Source: an uncultured Bacteroidota bacterium
GTDB taxonomy: Bacteria > Bacteroidota > Bacteroidia > Chitinophagales > Chitinophagaceae
DNA: 64,000 bases
Direction of reading: 5' to 3'
Assembly (NCBI GenBank): GCA_903835005.1
Contig: CAILLK010000073.1
Span: 1 to 64,000, forward strand
The translations under genes were made by a program, and so were the position numbers. The first letter of the stretch is position 1. Each line of letters begins with the position of its first letter. This document shows positions 9,942 through 19,466 of this stretch, one piece after another. The notes below the pieces were generated by a model, which saw only the letters and a program-made list of their open reading frames with translations, had not been told where the DNA came from and ran no database searches.

Positions 9942-10961
9942 ATGGCCGACCGGAGGAAATTTCTTAAGCTTTCATTACTCACATCAGCCGCTGTTATGGC
10001 CGGCCAGCGATTGTTTGGAAAAACAGATCCGGTTACTGAATACAAATATCCATTGGTAAAAGATAACCCGATTGTAATCTCTACATGGGACTTCGGCAAG
10101 GAAGCCAACAGCGCAGCCTGGACCATTCTGGGCAAAGGTGGCAGGGCGCTGGATGCTGTAGAGAAAGGCGTTATGGTGCCTGAGGCCGATCCAAACAATC
10201 AATCAGTAGGCCTTGGTGGCAGGCCCGACAGGGACGGCCGTGTGACACTGGATGCATGTATAATGGACGAGAACTACAAGTGCGGATCAGTGGCCTGCCT
10301 GGAGCATGTGGTACATGCCATATCGGTAGCCCGTATGGTTATGGAAAAGACACCACATGTAATGTTGGTTGGCGACGGCGCTTTACAATTCGCACTTGAA
10401 AATGGATTTAAGAAAGAAAACCTGCTTACAGATAAAAGTGAAAAAGAATGGAAGGAATGGCTCAAGACTTCGAAATATAAACCGGTAAAGAATATCGAAA
10501 ATATATTACCCGGCAGTGCCAAAAACCATGATACCATTGGTATGGTGGCGCTTGATGCCAGCGGTAATATGAGCGGCGCCTGCACCACCAGTGGCATGGC
10601 TTATAAGCTTCATGGCCGGGTAGGTGATTCACCAATCATAGGGGCCGGGCTGTATGTAGATAATGAGGTAGGTGCAGCTACAAGCACGGGTGTGGGTGAA
10701 GAAGTGATAAGGATAGTAGGTTCACACCTTGTAGTGGAATTAATGCGCCAGGGTATGGACCCTGAAACTGCCTGCAAAAAGGCAGTGGAGCGCATAGTGA
10801 CCCGCAATCCGGCAGCAGCTAAAGAAGTGCAGGTAGGTTTCCTTGCTCTGAATAAGAAAGGTGAGTATGGCGCCTATGCATTACAGGAAGGGTTCTCCTA
10901 TGCGGTAAAAAACGGTACTACCGAAGATGTTTTTCATGCCAAGGCGATTTATACCAGATAG
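9942..10961 (+). CDS. N(4)-(beta-N-acetylglucosaminyl)-L-asparaginase (glycosylasparaginase family)
   Basis: A 339-residue Ntn-hydrolase of the isoaspartyl peptidase / glycosylasparaginase family. These enzymes cleave the GlcNAc-Asn bond of glycoproteins after self-processing. The autoproteolysis motif HDTIGM is present, with T198 as the predicted nucleophile of the mature beta chain, followed by the conserved GACTTSG and GRVGDSPIIGAGLY blocks. The N-terminus DRRKFLKL plus a hydrophobic stretch looks like a twin-arginine signal, so export to the periplasm is likely. It starts at an ATG 44 bp past the preceding terminator. Plausible role: scavenging of glycoasparagine. Confidence 0.93.
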   Translation: MADRRKFLKLSLLTSAAVMAGQRLFGKTDPVTEYKYPLVKDNPIVISTWDFGKEANSAAWTILGKGGRALDAVEKGVMVPEADPNNQSVGLGGRPDRDGRVTLDACIMDENYKCGSVACLEHVVHAISVARMVMEKTPHVMLVGDGALQFALENGFKKENLLTDKSEKEWKEWLKTSKYKPVKNIENILPGSAKNHDTIGMVALDASGNMSGACTTSGMAYKLHGRVGDSPIIGAGLYVDNEVGAATSTGVGEEVIRIVGSHLVVELMRQGMDPETACKKAVERIVTRNPAAAKEVQVGFLALNKKGEYGAYALQEGFSYAVKNGTTEDVFHAKAIYTR

Positions 10962-11016
10962 GAGATCTTCAAAACGATGATTTAAATTCTCTAACGTACT
11001 TCTGAATACTATACCA

Positions 11017-11694
11017 ATGATCTTAGAAGTTTGTGCTTTCAATATACAATCTTGCCTGATAGCCGATAAAGCCGGGGCTGCCAGAGTAGAACTCTGTGCC
11101 GATCCGCTGGAGGGAGGTACTACACCCAGTTATGGCCTGATACAATATGCACTGGCGCATACGCATATCCCGGTCTGGCCAATGATTCGGCCCAGAGGTG
11201 GTTCTTATGTTTTCGACGATGCCGAAATGGCAATAATTCTAAAAGACATTCTGGTTTGTCGCGAACTGGGGTGCCCCGGCATCGTTACAGGTGTGCAACT
11301 TGCCAACGGAAAGATTGATACTGTTCAAATGAAGCATATTGTGGACATTGCTTACCCGATGATGGTAAGCTGCCACAAAGTATTTGATGAAACACCCGAT
11401 GCCTTTGAGGCGCTTGATGGCCTTATTGATGCTGGATGTGTGAGGGTGCTTACATCCGGACTGCAAAAAACAGCTCTTGAGGGCGCACATCTTCTTGCAA
11501 AGTTGGTTAAGCATTCAGCAGGCCGCATTACCATAATGCCTGGTGGAACTGTCAGGTCTAATAATATAGCCTCTCTGGCCCGTGTTACCGGGGCTCAGGA
11601 ATTTCATAGTTCCGGGGTTATTTCGCGCGGACTCGTTAATTTTTCTGATGAGGCTGAAGTGCGGCAGATGGTTGCAGCATTACAGGCTGTTTGA
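11017..11694 (+). CDS. cutC: Copper homeostasis protein CutC
   Basis: A 225-residue TIM-barrel protein with family signatures VCAFNIQSCLIA..AGAARVELC near the N-terminus, GGTTPSYG, MIRPRGGSY, and the C-terminal MPGGTVRSNN and FHSSG. CutC proteins are linked to copper tolerance, but the biochemical activity is not settled. It lies 55 bp after the glycosylasparaginase gene and may be co-transcribed. It converges on the next gene with only 22 bp between the two stops. Confidence 0.92.
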   Translation: MILEVCAFNIQSCLIADKAGAARVELCADPLEGGTTPSYGLIQYALAHTHIPVWPMIRPRGGSYVFDDAEMAIILKDILVCRELGCPGIVTGVQLANGKIDTVQMKHIVDIAYPMMVSCHKVFDETPDAFEALDGLIDAGCVRVLTSGLQKTALEGAHLLAKLVKHSAGRITIMPGGTVRSNNIASLARVTGAQEFHSSGVISRGLVNFSDEAEVRQMVAALQAV

Positions 11695-11716
11695 ATTTCC
11701 TTTCAAGGCTATCTAT

Positions 11717-14131
11717 TTATCTGATCAGGGAAAGGTCACCTTTCAGCAAGCGTTTATTTCCGCCCAATGTATAGTTCAGCATATAAAAGTATACACCTAC
11801 ATCCTGTTTTATACCGTTAAAAGTACCATCCCAACCCGCAGTCTTATCTTGTGTGAAAAAGACTCTTTGCCCCCACCGGTTATAAATACTCAGTGAAAAA
11901 CCGGTAATAAACCCTAGGCTGCCCACTGCCCTTGCAATATCATTCAGGCCGTCGCCGTTAGGAGTAAATCCGGAAGGGAAGAATAAATCGCATGGCAGGA
12001 AAGTTACATTTATTGTATCGCTGGCTGTACCACATTGCTCGGGTACCGTTACCCAATAAATACCCGTATTTTCAACAGTTATTGTAGATCCCTGCTGTTT
12101 GGTATTCCAGATGGCCTGATTGTTATTTGCATTGAGCACATAAGAGTCGCCTGTGCATACTGTAGTATCGGGGCCTAGTGATACATTGCCTGTGTTGGAG
12201 CCGTTGAGTACAACTTCGGTTGAAGTTTTTTTGCAGCCATTTATAGTCACGGTCAGCGAATAGGTGCCAGCCGTAGCAATTTTTATGGAAGAGTCTGTAC
12301 TTCCGGTACTCCACAAGTAGGTAGCCCCATGTGGTTCTGGCGAGCCAATTGTAAGCGTTTGCCCGGGGCACAGGAATTTTTCAGGTAAGGTGATTATAGG
12401 GTCTGGTACAAAGGTCACCATAATAGTATCCGAGCCGGTGCAGCCTCCCTCAGTGATACATAGCCAGTACTTCCCTGAGGATAATGGGTAGATAGCGTTA
12501 CCGGTGCTTCCGTTGCTCCATAAATAGCTCGCTGCTGCAAAGGTACCTGATGGCTTTAAGGTATCAGGATTGCCGGCACAAAGTGATTGATCTGGCCCGA
12601 GGTTGACAGATGGTAATGGTTTCACGGCTACCTGAATTGTATCTCTGGATATACAGGATCCGTTCATAACTTTTACCCAATAAGTACCCGGAGTATTTAC
12701 GACTATTGACGGACCTGTGCTGCCTGTATTCCAGGTAAGTACAGATCCTGCTGGAACAGAAGGGCTTAGTGTAATACTCTGGCCGGCACATATAGAGGTA
12801 TCATCACCCAGGTTTACAGGCAATGCCGAATTGAAGACATGTACGGTATCCGTCCGTATATTGCAGCCTGCCGACATGGTTCTCACCCAATAGGTTCCTC
12901 CGGTATCTGTGATAATAGAGGCTGTAGTATCTGCATTACTCCACAAAAAAGGACCGGCGGCAGGAGCAAAGAGTGTGACAGGGGAGCCATTGCAAACTAC
13001 AGTATCCCTGGAGGTAGTTGTTTCTGATATTGAAAGTGTTACTCTTCTGACCCGGTTATTACCCTGGTCGGCAAAAAGTATATTCCCTGCATTATCTATT
13101 GCAATTCCTGTAGGCCGGTATATTAAAGCCGCAGTTGCAGGGCCGCCGTCTCCACCAAAACCAGGAGCGCCGGTACCCGCAATGGTAGTAATGATTCCTG
13201 CCGAGCTTATCTTACGCACACAATTATTACCATAATCTGGAAAGTAAATATTACCACAGTCATCTATGGTAAGATATACGGGAGTATTTAAAGTGGCAAT
13301 TGTGGCTGGCCCGCCATCTCCTGTGTAGCTGCCTGTGAATCCTCCGGGTGTTGTGCCGGTGACACCGCTTCCGGCAATCGTAGTGATTATGCCTGCAGTA
13401 TTTATTTTCCTGATTCTGTTATTCTCATCATCTGTGATATACAGGTTGCCCATGTGATCAAATACCATGCCGGTTGGCCAGCTAAGTTCAGCATCAGTAG
13501 CTGGCCCGCCATCGCCGCTGAATCCTGCCATGCCCGTGCCTGCTATGGTAGTAATGATACCTGCTAAATCCACTTTACGGATACGGTTATTGTAGGAATC
13601 GGCGATATAGATATTGCCTGAGTAATCCTGAGCAACACCATATTCATCATACATTTTTGCTGCAACTGCCGGTCCGCCATCACCGCCAAATCCTGCTAAA
13701 GCTGATCCGGCAAATGTCGAAATAATACCGGCTCCGTTTACCTTTCTTACCCTGCTGTTGGGCCCATCGGCTATATACATATTCCACGAGAGGTCAAAAC
13801 ACATGCCATTAAGTACTTGCATGGTTGCATTTGTTGCAGGCCCGCCATCACCACTGAACCCCGGTGTACCGGTTCCTGCAAAAGTTGTAATTATTCCTGC
13901 TGGGCTTACTTTCCTTACCCTTTGATTGAGCCTGTCTGTAAAAAACAGGTTGCCTGTCGGGTCTGTTCTCAGATCAAAAGGTGTACATCCGGCCATTGTC
14001 GCCGGGCCGCCATCACCGCTATACGCTCCAACACCAGTACCGGCTATAGTAGTAATAATCTGTGCGCAGGATTTATCGGGTATAGATCCAATAAGAAACC
14101 CTATGACAAAAAGAAAATTTACTAGCTTCAT
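11717..14131 (-). CDS. Secreted NHL-propeller protein with type B (gliding-associated) T9SS domain
   Basis: An 804-residue protein with a signal peptide (residues about 1-23, ending KSCAQ). Residues about 24-365 contain six NHL blades with the element TTIAGTG..GFSGDGGPAT. Five Ig-like domains of about 70 residues follow (about 370-710), each with a cysteine near the start and a LWSTGST-type core. The C-terminus, about residues 715-804, is the type B sorting domain: FFPSGFTPNGDGLND, then YNRWGQRVFF and GWDGTFNG. Such proteins use T9SS, often without the type A anchoring route, and are frequent in gliding bacteria. Its exact role is unknown; surface binding is the likely function. It converges with cutC. 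Confidence 0.9.
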   Translation of the reverse strand: MKLVNFLFVIGFLIGSIPDKSCAQIITTIAGTGVGAYSGDGGPATMAGCTPFDLRTDPTGNLFFTDRLNQRVRKVSPAGIITTFAGTGTPGFSGDGGPATNATMQVLNGMCFDLSWNMYIADGPNSRVRKVNGAGIISTFAGSALAGFGGDGGPAVAAKMYDEYGVAQDYSGNIYIADSYNNRIRKVDLAGIITTIAGTGMAGFSGDGGPATDAELSWPTGMVFDHMGNLYITDDENNRIRKINTAGIITTIAGSGVTGTTPGGFTGSYTGDGGPATIATLNTPVYLTIDDCGNIYFPDYGNNCVRKISSAGIITTIAGTGAPGFGGDGGPATAALIYRPTGIAIDNAGNILFADQGNNRVRRVTLSISETTTSRDTVVCNGSPVTLFAPAAGPFLWSNADTTASIITDTGGTYWVRTMSAGCNIRTDTVHVFNSALPVNLGDDTSICAGQSITLSPSVPAGSVLTWNTGSTGPSIVVNTPGTYWVKVMNGSCISRDTIQVAVKPLPSVNLGPDQSLCAGNPDTLKPSGTFAAASYLWSNGSTGNAIYPLSSGKYWLCITEGGCTGSDTIMVTFVPDPIITLPEKFLCPGQTLTIGSPEPHGATYLWSTGSTDSSIKIATAGTYSLTVTINGCKKTSTEVVLNGSNTGNVSLGPDTTVCTGDSYVLNANNNQAIWNTKQQGSTITVENTGIYWVTVPEQCGTASDTINVTFLPCDLFFPSGFTPNGDGLNDIARAVGSLGFITGFSLSIYNRWGQRVFFTQDKTAGWDGTFNGIKQDVGVYFYMLNYTLGGNKRLLKGDLSLIR

Positions 14132-14328
14132 AATTTTCGTTTTTAGTTATAACGAATATATTATTGAGATTAGTGGCTAAAGGGGGGAATGGAAGAATAG
14201 TTAACTGTTTCATCCTTTCGTTAAATCAAATTTATGAAAAAAATTTATTTTACCAGCACGATTTCAAATAAAATTTAATTGATGCACTGCTTTGATTTAC
14301 CGGAATCTGTTGCTGCAAAAACAATTCA

Positions 14329-14949
14329 CTATAAGGCATAAACAAATCCCAATGTCTTATTGGTAAACCGGATCTCATCCATGATGCGAAACCACTTGCT
14401 GTTATCCAACTGGTGGGCGGAGAACATAAAATTATCGAACAGCAGCAGGAAGACGCCCTGAATGACAATTGCTTTGCCAAATCCCCCATACATGGCCCGA
14501 TCTGTTTTTGTGAGCTTTGAGTTTTGAGAATAGCTTGCTAATCCCACCCCGATGCCAATGTATACCACATCCAGCCCAGCATTAATCAGATACAATCTTT
14601 TATTGGCTTTGTAGTTTCTGTAAGAACCTTCATAACCCAGGTTGGCGGCCAATTCTCGTCTTATATTAAGCAGGCTCAGCGCAGCTATTCCAGTATTCAC
14701 TACACCCCAGGCCATATTCATTTCACTGAAGTATTTTGTTTCGCTCTGGTTAGTAGTGAAATAACCGATACCACCGGCAGCAATATTGCCCAGTCCCCAG
14801 GCCCCCAACACCTTCATGCCGGTTTTATTGATCCTGCATTTATGCACATTATATGCGCTTACAGTGTCTTTAAATGAAATTTGCTGGGCAAGTGCTGCTC
14901 CAGATGCTGTAAGAAAGTAAAGACAAAGTATAAGGTACCTGGTTTTCAG
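14329..14949 (-). CDS. DUF6992-like exported membrane protein, non-ATG start
   Basis: About 206 residues. The first GTG in frame (14847) would leave no signal sequence, but the frame stays open upstream to a TAG and encodes a clear signal peptide (MKTRYLILCLYFLTA..., ending GAALAQ) if read from a CTG at 14947-14949. An ATT 15 bp further upstream is an alternative start. The mature part has about four hydrophobic helices with conserved small-residue patterns (GAWGLGNIAAGG, AWGVVNTGIAAL, GGFGKAIVIQG). This resembles DUF6992, recognised from memory. Function is unknown. It lies just downstream of pyruvate kinase in the same direction. Confidence 0.7.
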   Translation of the reverse strand: MKTRYLILCLYFLTASGAALAQQISFKDTVSAYNVHKCRINKTGMKVLGAWGLGNIAAGGIGYFTTNQSETKYFSEMNMAWGVVNTGIAALSLLNIRRELAANLGYEGSYRNYKANKRLYLINAGLDVVYIGIGVGLASYSQNSKLTKTDRAMYGGFGKAIVIQGVFLLLFDNFMFSAHQLDNSKWFRIMDEIRFTNKTLGFVYAL

Positions 14950-14996
14950 AAGTAAAATTTTAATGTAAATCTAAACTAAAAATCAAATCTTGCCGG

Positions 14997-16433
14997 CTAC
15001 GCCACCTTCGTTATCTTCAGCATATTGGTAGGCATGTGCTCATGAATGGGAGTGCTTCCCGTATTTACAGCCACATCACCCTTTTTCAACAGGCCTTTAT
15101 CTTTAAGGAAATTGACCTGGTCTGATATTATGCCGTCAAGACTTTCTTCCTTATCGTAGTAAAATGCTTTTACGCCCCAGCTAAGGCTCAACTGGTTCAC
15201 CAGTTTTTTTGTTTTGGTAAATACATAAAGAGGCGACTGCGGCCGGTAGCTGGATAACATAAAACCGGTATAGCCCGATTGGGTCATCCCTATCAGGGCA
15301 TTGGCATTAATTTCCTTGGCAATCAGGCAGGCGTTATAGCAAAGCGCATCGCTCAGAAACGAGGGAGAGTGCGGTTGCGGATTCAGGTTGCGGTTATATA
15401 CAATGGCTTCTTTTTCTACCTCATTGATAATACTCACCATTGTTTTTATCACCAGTTCGGGGTACTGGCCCATAGCTGTTTCTCCGCTCAGCATTACAGC
15501 ATCGGCACCTTCCAGCACGGCATTTGCCACGTCGGTTATTTCACTGCGGTTCGGACGGGTTCGGTCTATCATACTCTCCATCATCTGTGTAGCAATTATC
15601 ACAGGTTTGGCACGGTGTATACATTTGCTCACTATGGTTTTCTGAATCATTGGCACCTGCTCAAGCGGCAGTTCTACGCCAAGGTCGCCACGGGCCACCA
15701 TCACTGCATCCGAAGCCAGTATCACTTCTCTAAGTTGTTTCAGCGCTTCCGGTTTTTCAATTTTCGAAATGATCTTGGCGCCGCTGTTTTTGCTCTTCAG
15801 TATTTCCCGGAGCTGTGTTACATCTTCAGGGCAACGCACAAATGACAAGGCTACCCAGTCTATATCCTGGCTGATAATGAAATCAAGGTCGAAAAGATCT
15901 TTTTCAGATAATGATGGCAAAGAAATTTTGGTATCGGGCAGGTTTACACCTTTTTTTGAAGAAAGAATTCCAGGCGAAAGTACTTCAACTTTTACTCGGT
16001 TATCGGTAAGAATTTCTTTTACCATCACCTCTATTTTGCCATCATCGAGCAATATCTTTTCACCCACCCTTACATCATTATGAAAGTTGGGGTAAGAAAG
16101 ATAGATATGCTCCAGGGTACCTGTACAGGGATCGTTTGTAAAATAAAATTCATCACCTTTTTTCAGGTCAAGTGCATTATCTTTTATCTCACCTACCCGT
16201 AGTTTTGGTCCTTGAAGGTCGCAGAGAATGGCAATGTTCAGCCCCTGGTCGGTGTTGATCTGCTTTATATGGTCCATCACCAGCTTGTGCTGGTCATGAG
16301 TGCCATGCGAGAAATTGAGGCGAAACACATTAACCCCGGCTGTAACAAGTGACAGCAATTTATCGTAAGTATTGCAGGCCGGGCCTACTGTTGCTACTAT
16401 TTTTGTTTTATGCGACATACAATTTTCCTGCAT
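14997..16433 (-). CDS. pyk: Pyruvate kinase
   Basis: A 478-residue glycolytic enzyme that converts phosphoenolpyruvate and ADP to pyruvate and ATP in the cytoplasm. Family motifs are all present: KIVATVGPA at the start of the barrel, RLNFSHGTHDQH, the catalytic-lysine region KIISKIEKPEAL, MVARGDLGVELP, and the nucleotide/cation block DVANAVLEGADAVMLSGETA. The C-terminal allosteric domain is complete and the length is normal. Translation may start at the first ATG (16433) or at the ATG five codons on (16418, MSHKTKIVA), which fits homologues better. It lies 104 bp after a membrane protein gene on the same strand. Confidence 0.97.
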   Translation of the reverse strand: MQENCMSHKTKIVATVGPACNTYDKLLSLVTAGVNVFRLNFSHGTHDQHKLVMDHIKQINTDQGLNIAILCDLQGPKLRVGEIKDNALDLKKGDEFYFTNDPCTGTLEHIYLSYPNFHNDVRVGEKILLDDGKIEVMVKEILTDNRVKVEVLSPGILSSKKGVNLPDTKISLPSLSEKDLFDLDFIISQDIDWVALSFVRCPEDVTQLREILKSKNSGAKIISKIEKPEALKQLREVILASDAVMVARGDLGVELPLEQVPMIQKTIVSKCIHRAKPVIIATQMMESMIDRTRPNRSEITDVANAVLEGADAVMLSGETAMGQYPELVIKTMVSIINEVEKEAIVYNRNLNPQPHSPSFLSDALCYNACLIAKEINANALIGMTQSGYTGFMLSSYRPQSPLYVFTKTKKLVNQLSLSWGVKAFYYDKEESLDGIISDQVNFLKDKGLLKKGDVAVNTGSTPIHEHMPTNMLKITKVA

Positions 16434-16537
16434 GGTGTAAATTTCCTAATTCTTTGCTGCCTGTACTTTAAATACAGATTAAGAATGTACTAAGAAATTT
16501 TTCTTCATGCCCTGCAAATATAAGAATAATGCTTGCG

Positions 16538-17257
16538 CTAAGGTAATGTGGTCTTTATATGCCGCCTTATCTTTATTATGGCAAACAGGTGCAGAAATAC
16601 AGCCAGCGGCATAAAAAAGCCGGCAAGATAGGTGAAAGGAAAATTACCAAACCCAGCACTTAGAATACTTTGAGGCCTGCCCCATAAAGCAGGAAAATAA
16701 GCAGTGCTTATCAACGTAAAAACAACCATAGCCAGAGATAGTAAACCACAGAAATTCCAGATAAGGTAATTGATGTTAGAGCCTTTTTTATTGAACCTGA
16801 CCGACCAGGCTACCAGGGGTGCCGTAAGTCCGAAAATGATATCAAAATTATTGCCTCTGAATGTGGCCTCTTTGGGTAGTATGCCTTCATTATAGCACCA
16901 ATAAATAAGCAGTTCAACTATAATCCGGAAACTCTGGAACAAAATAATCCAATGGAGCGGAGTCGCCTCAATAATGATTCTGAACCTGCCGCGGCCAAAG
17001 AACCAGACGATGAACAGAAAGGCAGGGAAAACTAGGAGCAGGGGTATGCGGGGAGGCAAAGTAACTATTGTAAATATACCTGTGAGCGAAAGTCCGGCTA
17101 TATAGATGAGCCAAACAATTAGTAGTATGCCGGCGTTGCGTACTATCTTTTTTTGATGGGAAGTTTCAGTGTATGCCTTCAACACTATCTGGTTGATACC
17201 ATAGCAGATGATAGCCACAAGCAAAAAAGTCAGTAAGAGAAAACATTCTTTCAGCAT
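16538..17257 (-). CDS. Conserved hypothetical integral membrane protein
   Basis: A 239-residue, strongly hydrophobic protein with about seven predicted transmembrane helices and a short basic C-terminal tail (KIRRHIK). No enzymatic motif is visible. A polar loop holds PLHWIILFQSFR and EGILPKEATFRG, which may be family-specific. It starts 26 bp after the cysteine desulfurase gene and is probably in its operon. Function is not recognised. Confidence 0.75.
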   Translation of the reverse strand: MLKECFLLLTFLLVAIICYGINQIVLKAYTETSHQKKIVRNAGILLIVWLIYIAGLSLTGIFTIVTLPPRIPLLLVFPAFLFIVWFFGRGRFRIIIEATPLHWIILFQSFRIIVELLIYWCYNEGILPKEATFRGNNFDIIFGLTAPLVAWSVRFNKKGSNINYLIWNFCGLLSLAMVVFTLISTAYFPALWGRPQSILSAGFGNFPFTYLAGFFMPLAVFLHLFAIIKIRRHIKTTLP

Positions 17258-17283
17258 AATAAAGGTTTCTCTTTCTTAACGGG

Positions 17284-18417
17284 TTAAACCATTTCCTTCA
17301 GTTTTTCAATTACCAAATCTATTTCTTCCTTTGAATTATGGCGCGAAAATGAAAAACGGATCGGCACTCTGTCTGCTGCATGGCCGTTATAAATTGCCTT
17401 GATTACGTGGCTTACTGAGTTAGCCCCGCTGGTGCAGGCGCTGCCGCCACTCACACAGATTCCAGCCATATCAAGGTTAAACAGGAGCATATCTGAGCGT
17501 TCCGTCATAGGGAACGAAACATTAAGCACAGTATAAAGGCTGCTGCCTTCAGTATCACCATTGAAAACAAGATCATTAAAAGTTTCTTTAAGTTTTCCGG
17601 TCATATAGGTCTTCAGGTCCTTAATATAAGCACTGTCCTGTTCGTAGCGGGTTGTGGCAAGTTCGAGCGCCTTCGCAAAACCAACTATACCATACAGGTT
17701 TTCCGTACCGGCCCTCATATTGCGCTCCTGCGAACCGCCGTTGATGTAGGGTTTGATACTTACATTTTCGTTTACGTACAAAATCCCAACACCTTTCGGG
17801 CCATGGAATTTATGACTGGCCCCATTAATAAAATGAACATTCAGTTTTTTAAGATCGAAAGGGTAATGTCCTACTGTCTGTACCGTATCACTGTGAAAAA
17901 TGGCATTATATTTTTCGCAGAGATCGCCGACTGCCTTAATTTTAAGGAGGTTACCAATTTCATTGTTGGCATGCATCAGGGTTACCACTGTTCGCTCTTT
18001 GCTGCCTGCAAGCAATTCTTCCAGGTGTTTAATATCTATATGCCCTTTATCGGTCAGCTTTACTAAACTCAGAGTTGCCTGGCCAGTATGCGCAAGGTAT
18101 TCCACAGTATGTAGTGTGGCATGGTGTTCAACAGGCGAAGTAATGATATGCCTGCAGCCCAGGTCGCGGATGGCGGCATGCAGCGCCGTATTGGTACTCT
18201 CAGTACCACCCGATGTAAAGAAGATTTCGCCAGGGCTGGCATTGAGCGTTTTTGCTACACTTTTGCGTGCCATCTCGATAGCCATTTTCGTTTCCCGGCC
18301 ATAAGAATAAATGGAGGATGGATTACCAAATTTTTCGGTAAGAAATGGCATCATTGCAGCAAGTACTTCAGGATCAAGAGAAGTGGTTGCAGCATTATCG
18401 AAATAAATACGGCTCAT
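17284..18417 (-). CDS. Cysteine desulfurase (NifS/IscS family)
   Basis: A 377-residue PLP enzyme that removes sulfur from cysteine as a persulfide for Fe-S cluster or thio-cofactor assembly. Visible features are IYFDNAATT at the N-terminus, the PLP-binding lysine in GASHKFHGPKG (K203), HSDTVQTVG, and the active cysteine loop SGGSACTSG (C328). The loop sequence fits the NifS/IscS class rather than SufS. The gene follows the di-iron Fe-S repair gene by 109 bp on the same strand, with a membrane protein gene 26 bp after it. Inference: it supplies sulfur for rebuilding damaged clusters, or for general cofactor supply. TAATTTTG (18440-18447, minus strand) is a possible -7 element. Confidence 0.93.
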   Translation of the reverse strand: MSRIYFDNAATTSLDPEVLAAMMPFLTEKFGNPSSIYSYGRETKMAIEMARKSVAKTLNASPGEIFFTSGGTESTNTALHAAIRDLGCRHIITSPVEHHATLHTVEYLAHTGQATLSLVKLTDKGHIDIKHLEELLAGSKERTVVTLMHANNEIGNLLKIKAVGDLCEKYNAIFHSDTVQTVGHYPFDLKKLNVHFINGASHKFHGPKGVGILYVNENVSIKPYINGGSQERNMRAGTENLYGIVGFAKALELATTRYEQDSAYIKDLKTYMTGKLKETFNDLVFNGDTEGSSLYTVLNVSFPMTERSDMLLFNLDMAGICVSGGSACTSGANSVSHVIKAIYNGHAADRVPIRFSFSRHNSKEEIDLVIEKLKEMV

Positions 18418-18526
18418 TATTTGATTTTGAATAAGCCTGCAAAATTAACCTATTCTTTTGTAATATTTATAGCTGATCAAATCACAAAATTTTTCCAAAT
18501 AAAGAAACATAATGTTTCATATGTCA

Positions 18527-19267
18527 TTACCCCATTAATTTCTTTTCAGTCTCCAATGCATTAGGGAACAAAATATTGTTCTCCAGGTGTATATGTGTGA
18601 ACAGATCATTCTGAAACTCTTCCAGTTTCTGAAATGCTACGCGGTAGGTGGTGCATGCATCTTCGGGTGGGGTAAAATTACTGGTCAGGTCTGCAATCCT
18701 GAAAAACCGCTCGCCTTCAATGGTGTGCTCCTGTTCCATCATGCCGATAGGGTTCTTCAACTGGCCGAAATAAAATGGTGCAATTGCCGCTCCCGAATTA
18801 CTGGCAGCAGCAAGTTTCTTAATTGCCGGAAAAAGAATGTTCTCTTCCTTTACCATGTGGTGGGTCAGTTCGTTGGCGCAGCCTTCAAAGAGGTCATAAA
18901 TCTCCGCCAGTTCGGGGTGGCGCTCACCATGCACTTTATTTATTTTGTGCAGAAAAGCAAGCATAGGCGGTATACTTTCCCTTATATAAGTGTGATGAAC
19001 CGACTTAATGTGTTCAACCAATGCATCTAAAGCCATCGTCTGGTATGCGTCTTCCGAAATTGGTGTAACTGCTGCTGTTTTCTCAGCCAGTTCAAGTTCT
19101 ATGGTTGCCATATCCAGGTTCCTTTCCCTGCAAATATCAGCCAGCAATCTGCCACCTTTGCAGCAAAAATCTATACCGTGTTTCCGGAATACTTCAGCGG
19201 TCCTGAAGTTATTGGCCACCATCTGCCCTATAGTATTCTGTGTTTTTGTTTCCTGTATAATCGTCAT
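18527..19267 (-). CDS. ric: Iron-sulfur cluster repair di-iron protein (RIC/ScdA/YtfE)
   Basis: A 246-residue protein that repairs Fe-S clusters damaged by nitric oxide or oxidants. The N-terminal ScdA_N domain carries HGIDFCCKGG (C35, C36). The hemerythrin-like domain that follows has the spaced iron ligands HHTYIRE, HHMVKEENILFP, EQEHTIEGE and HIHLENNILFP, fitting a non-heme di-iron site. Length is normal. It is divergent from a Crp/Fnr regulator, and the shared 200-bp region contains a palindrome. A cysteine desulfurase gene lies downstream, so the group looks like an Fe-S maintenance module. Confidence 0.93.
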   Translation of the reverse strand: MTIIQETKTQNTIGQMVANNFRTAEVFRKHGIDFCCKGGRLLADICRERNLDMATIELELAEKTAAVTPISEDAYQTMALDALVEHIKSVHHTYIRESIPPMLAFLHKINKVHGERHPELAEIYDLFEGCANELTHHMVKEENILFPAIKKLAAASNSGAAIAPFYFGQLKNPIGMMEQEHTIEGERFFRIADLTSNFTPPEDACTTYRVAFQKLEEFQNDLFTHIHLENNILFPNALETEKKLMG

Positions 19268-19389
19268 GATTCTTTGTTTTAATTTGGATGTAAAGTTCTA
19301 TTGATAGTCTTTAGTGAAATATGCGTGCAATCATATTCTGCAAGATTATTCTCAACTAAGTTTTTGACCTGCCTGTTAACAAGGTTTGC

Positions 19390-19403
19390 ATGATTCTAAT
19401 CAT
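19390..19403. promoter_or_regulatory. Palindrome in the ric / Crp-Fnr divergent region (candidate operator)
   Basis: ATGATT-CT-AATCAT is a perfect 6-2-6 inverted repeat, 64-77 bp from the regulator's start. A second small palindrome, TGTTAACA, lies at 19374-19381. The position between ric and a Crp/Fnr-type gene suggests an operator, but it does not match the classic FNR box (TTGAT-N4-ATCAA). Confidence 0.4.
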
Positions 19404-19466
19404 AGTATGATGTGCCACAGATCATAATTTAGTTGCCAGACGATCTATAACTTGCCCTTTTTGTAT

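Noticed and set aside
11717-14131. DNA-level CRISPR-like periodicity in the repeat genes
   Set aside because: The periodic elements are codon-level repeats of NHL, PKD and Ig domains in an open frame, without uniform short repeats and spacers; no cas genes are present.
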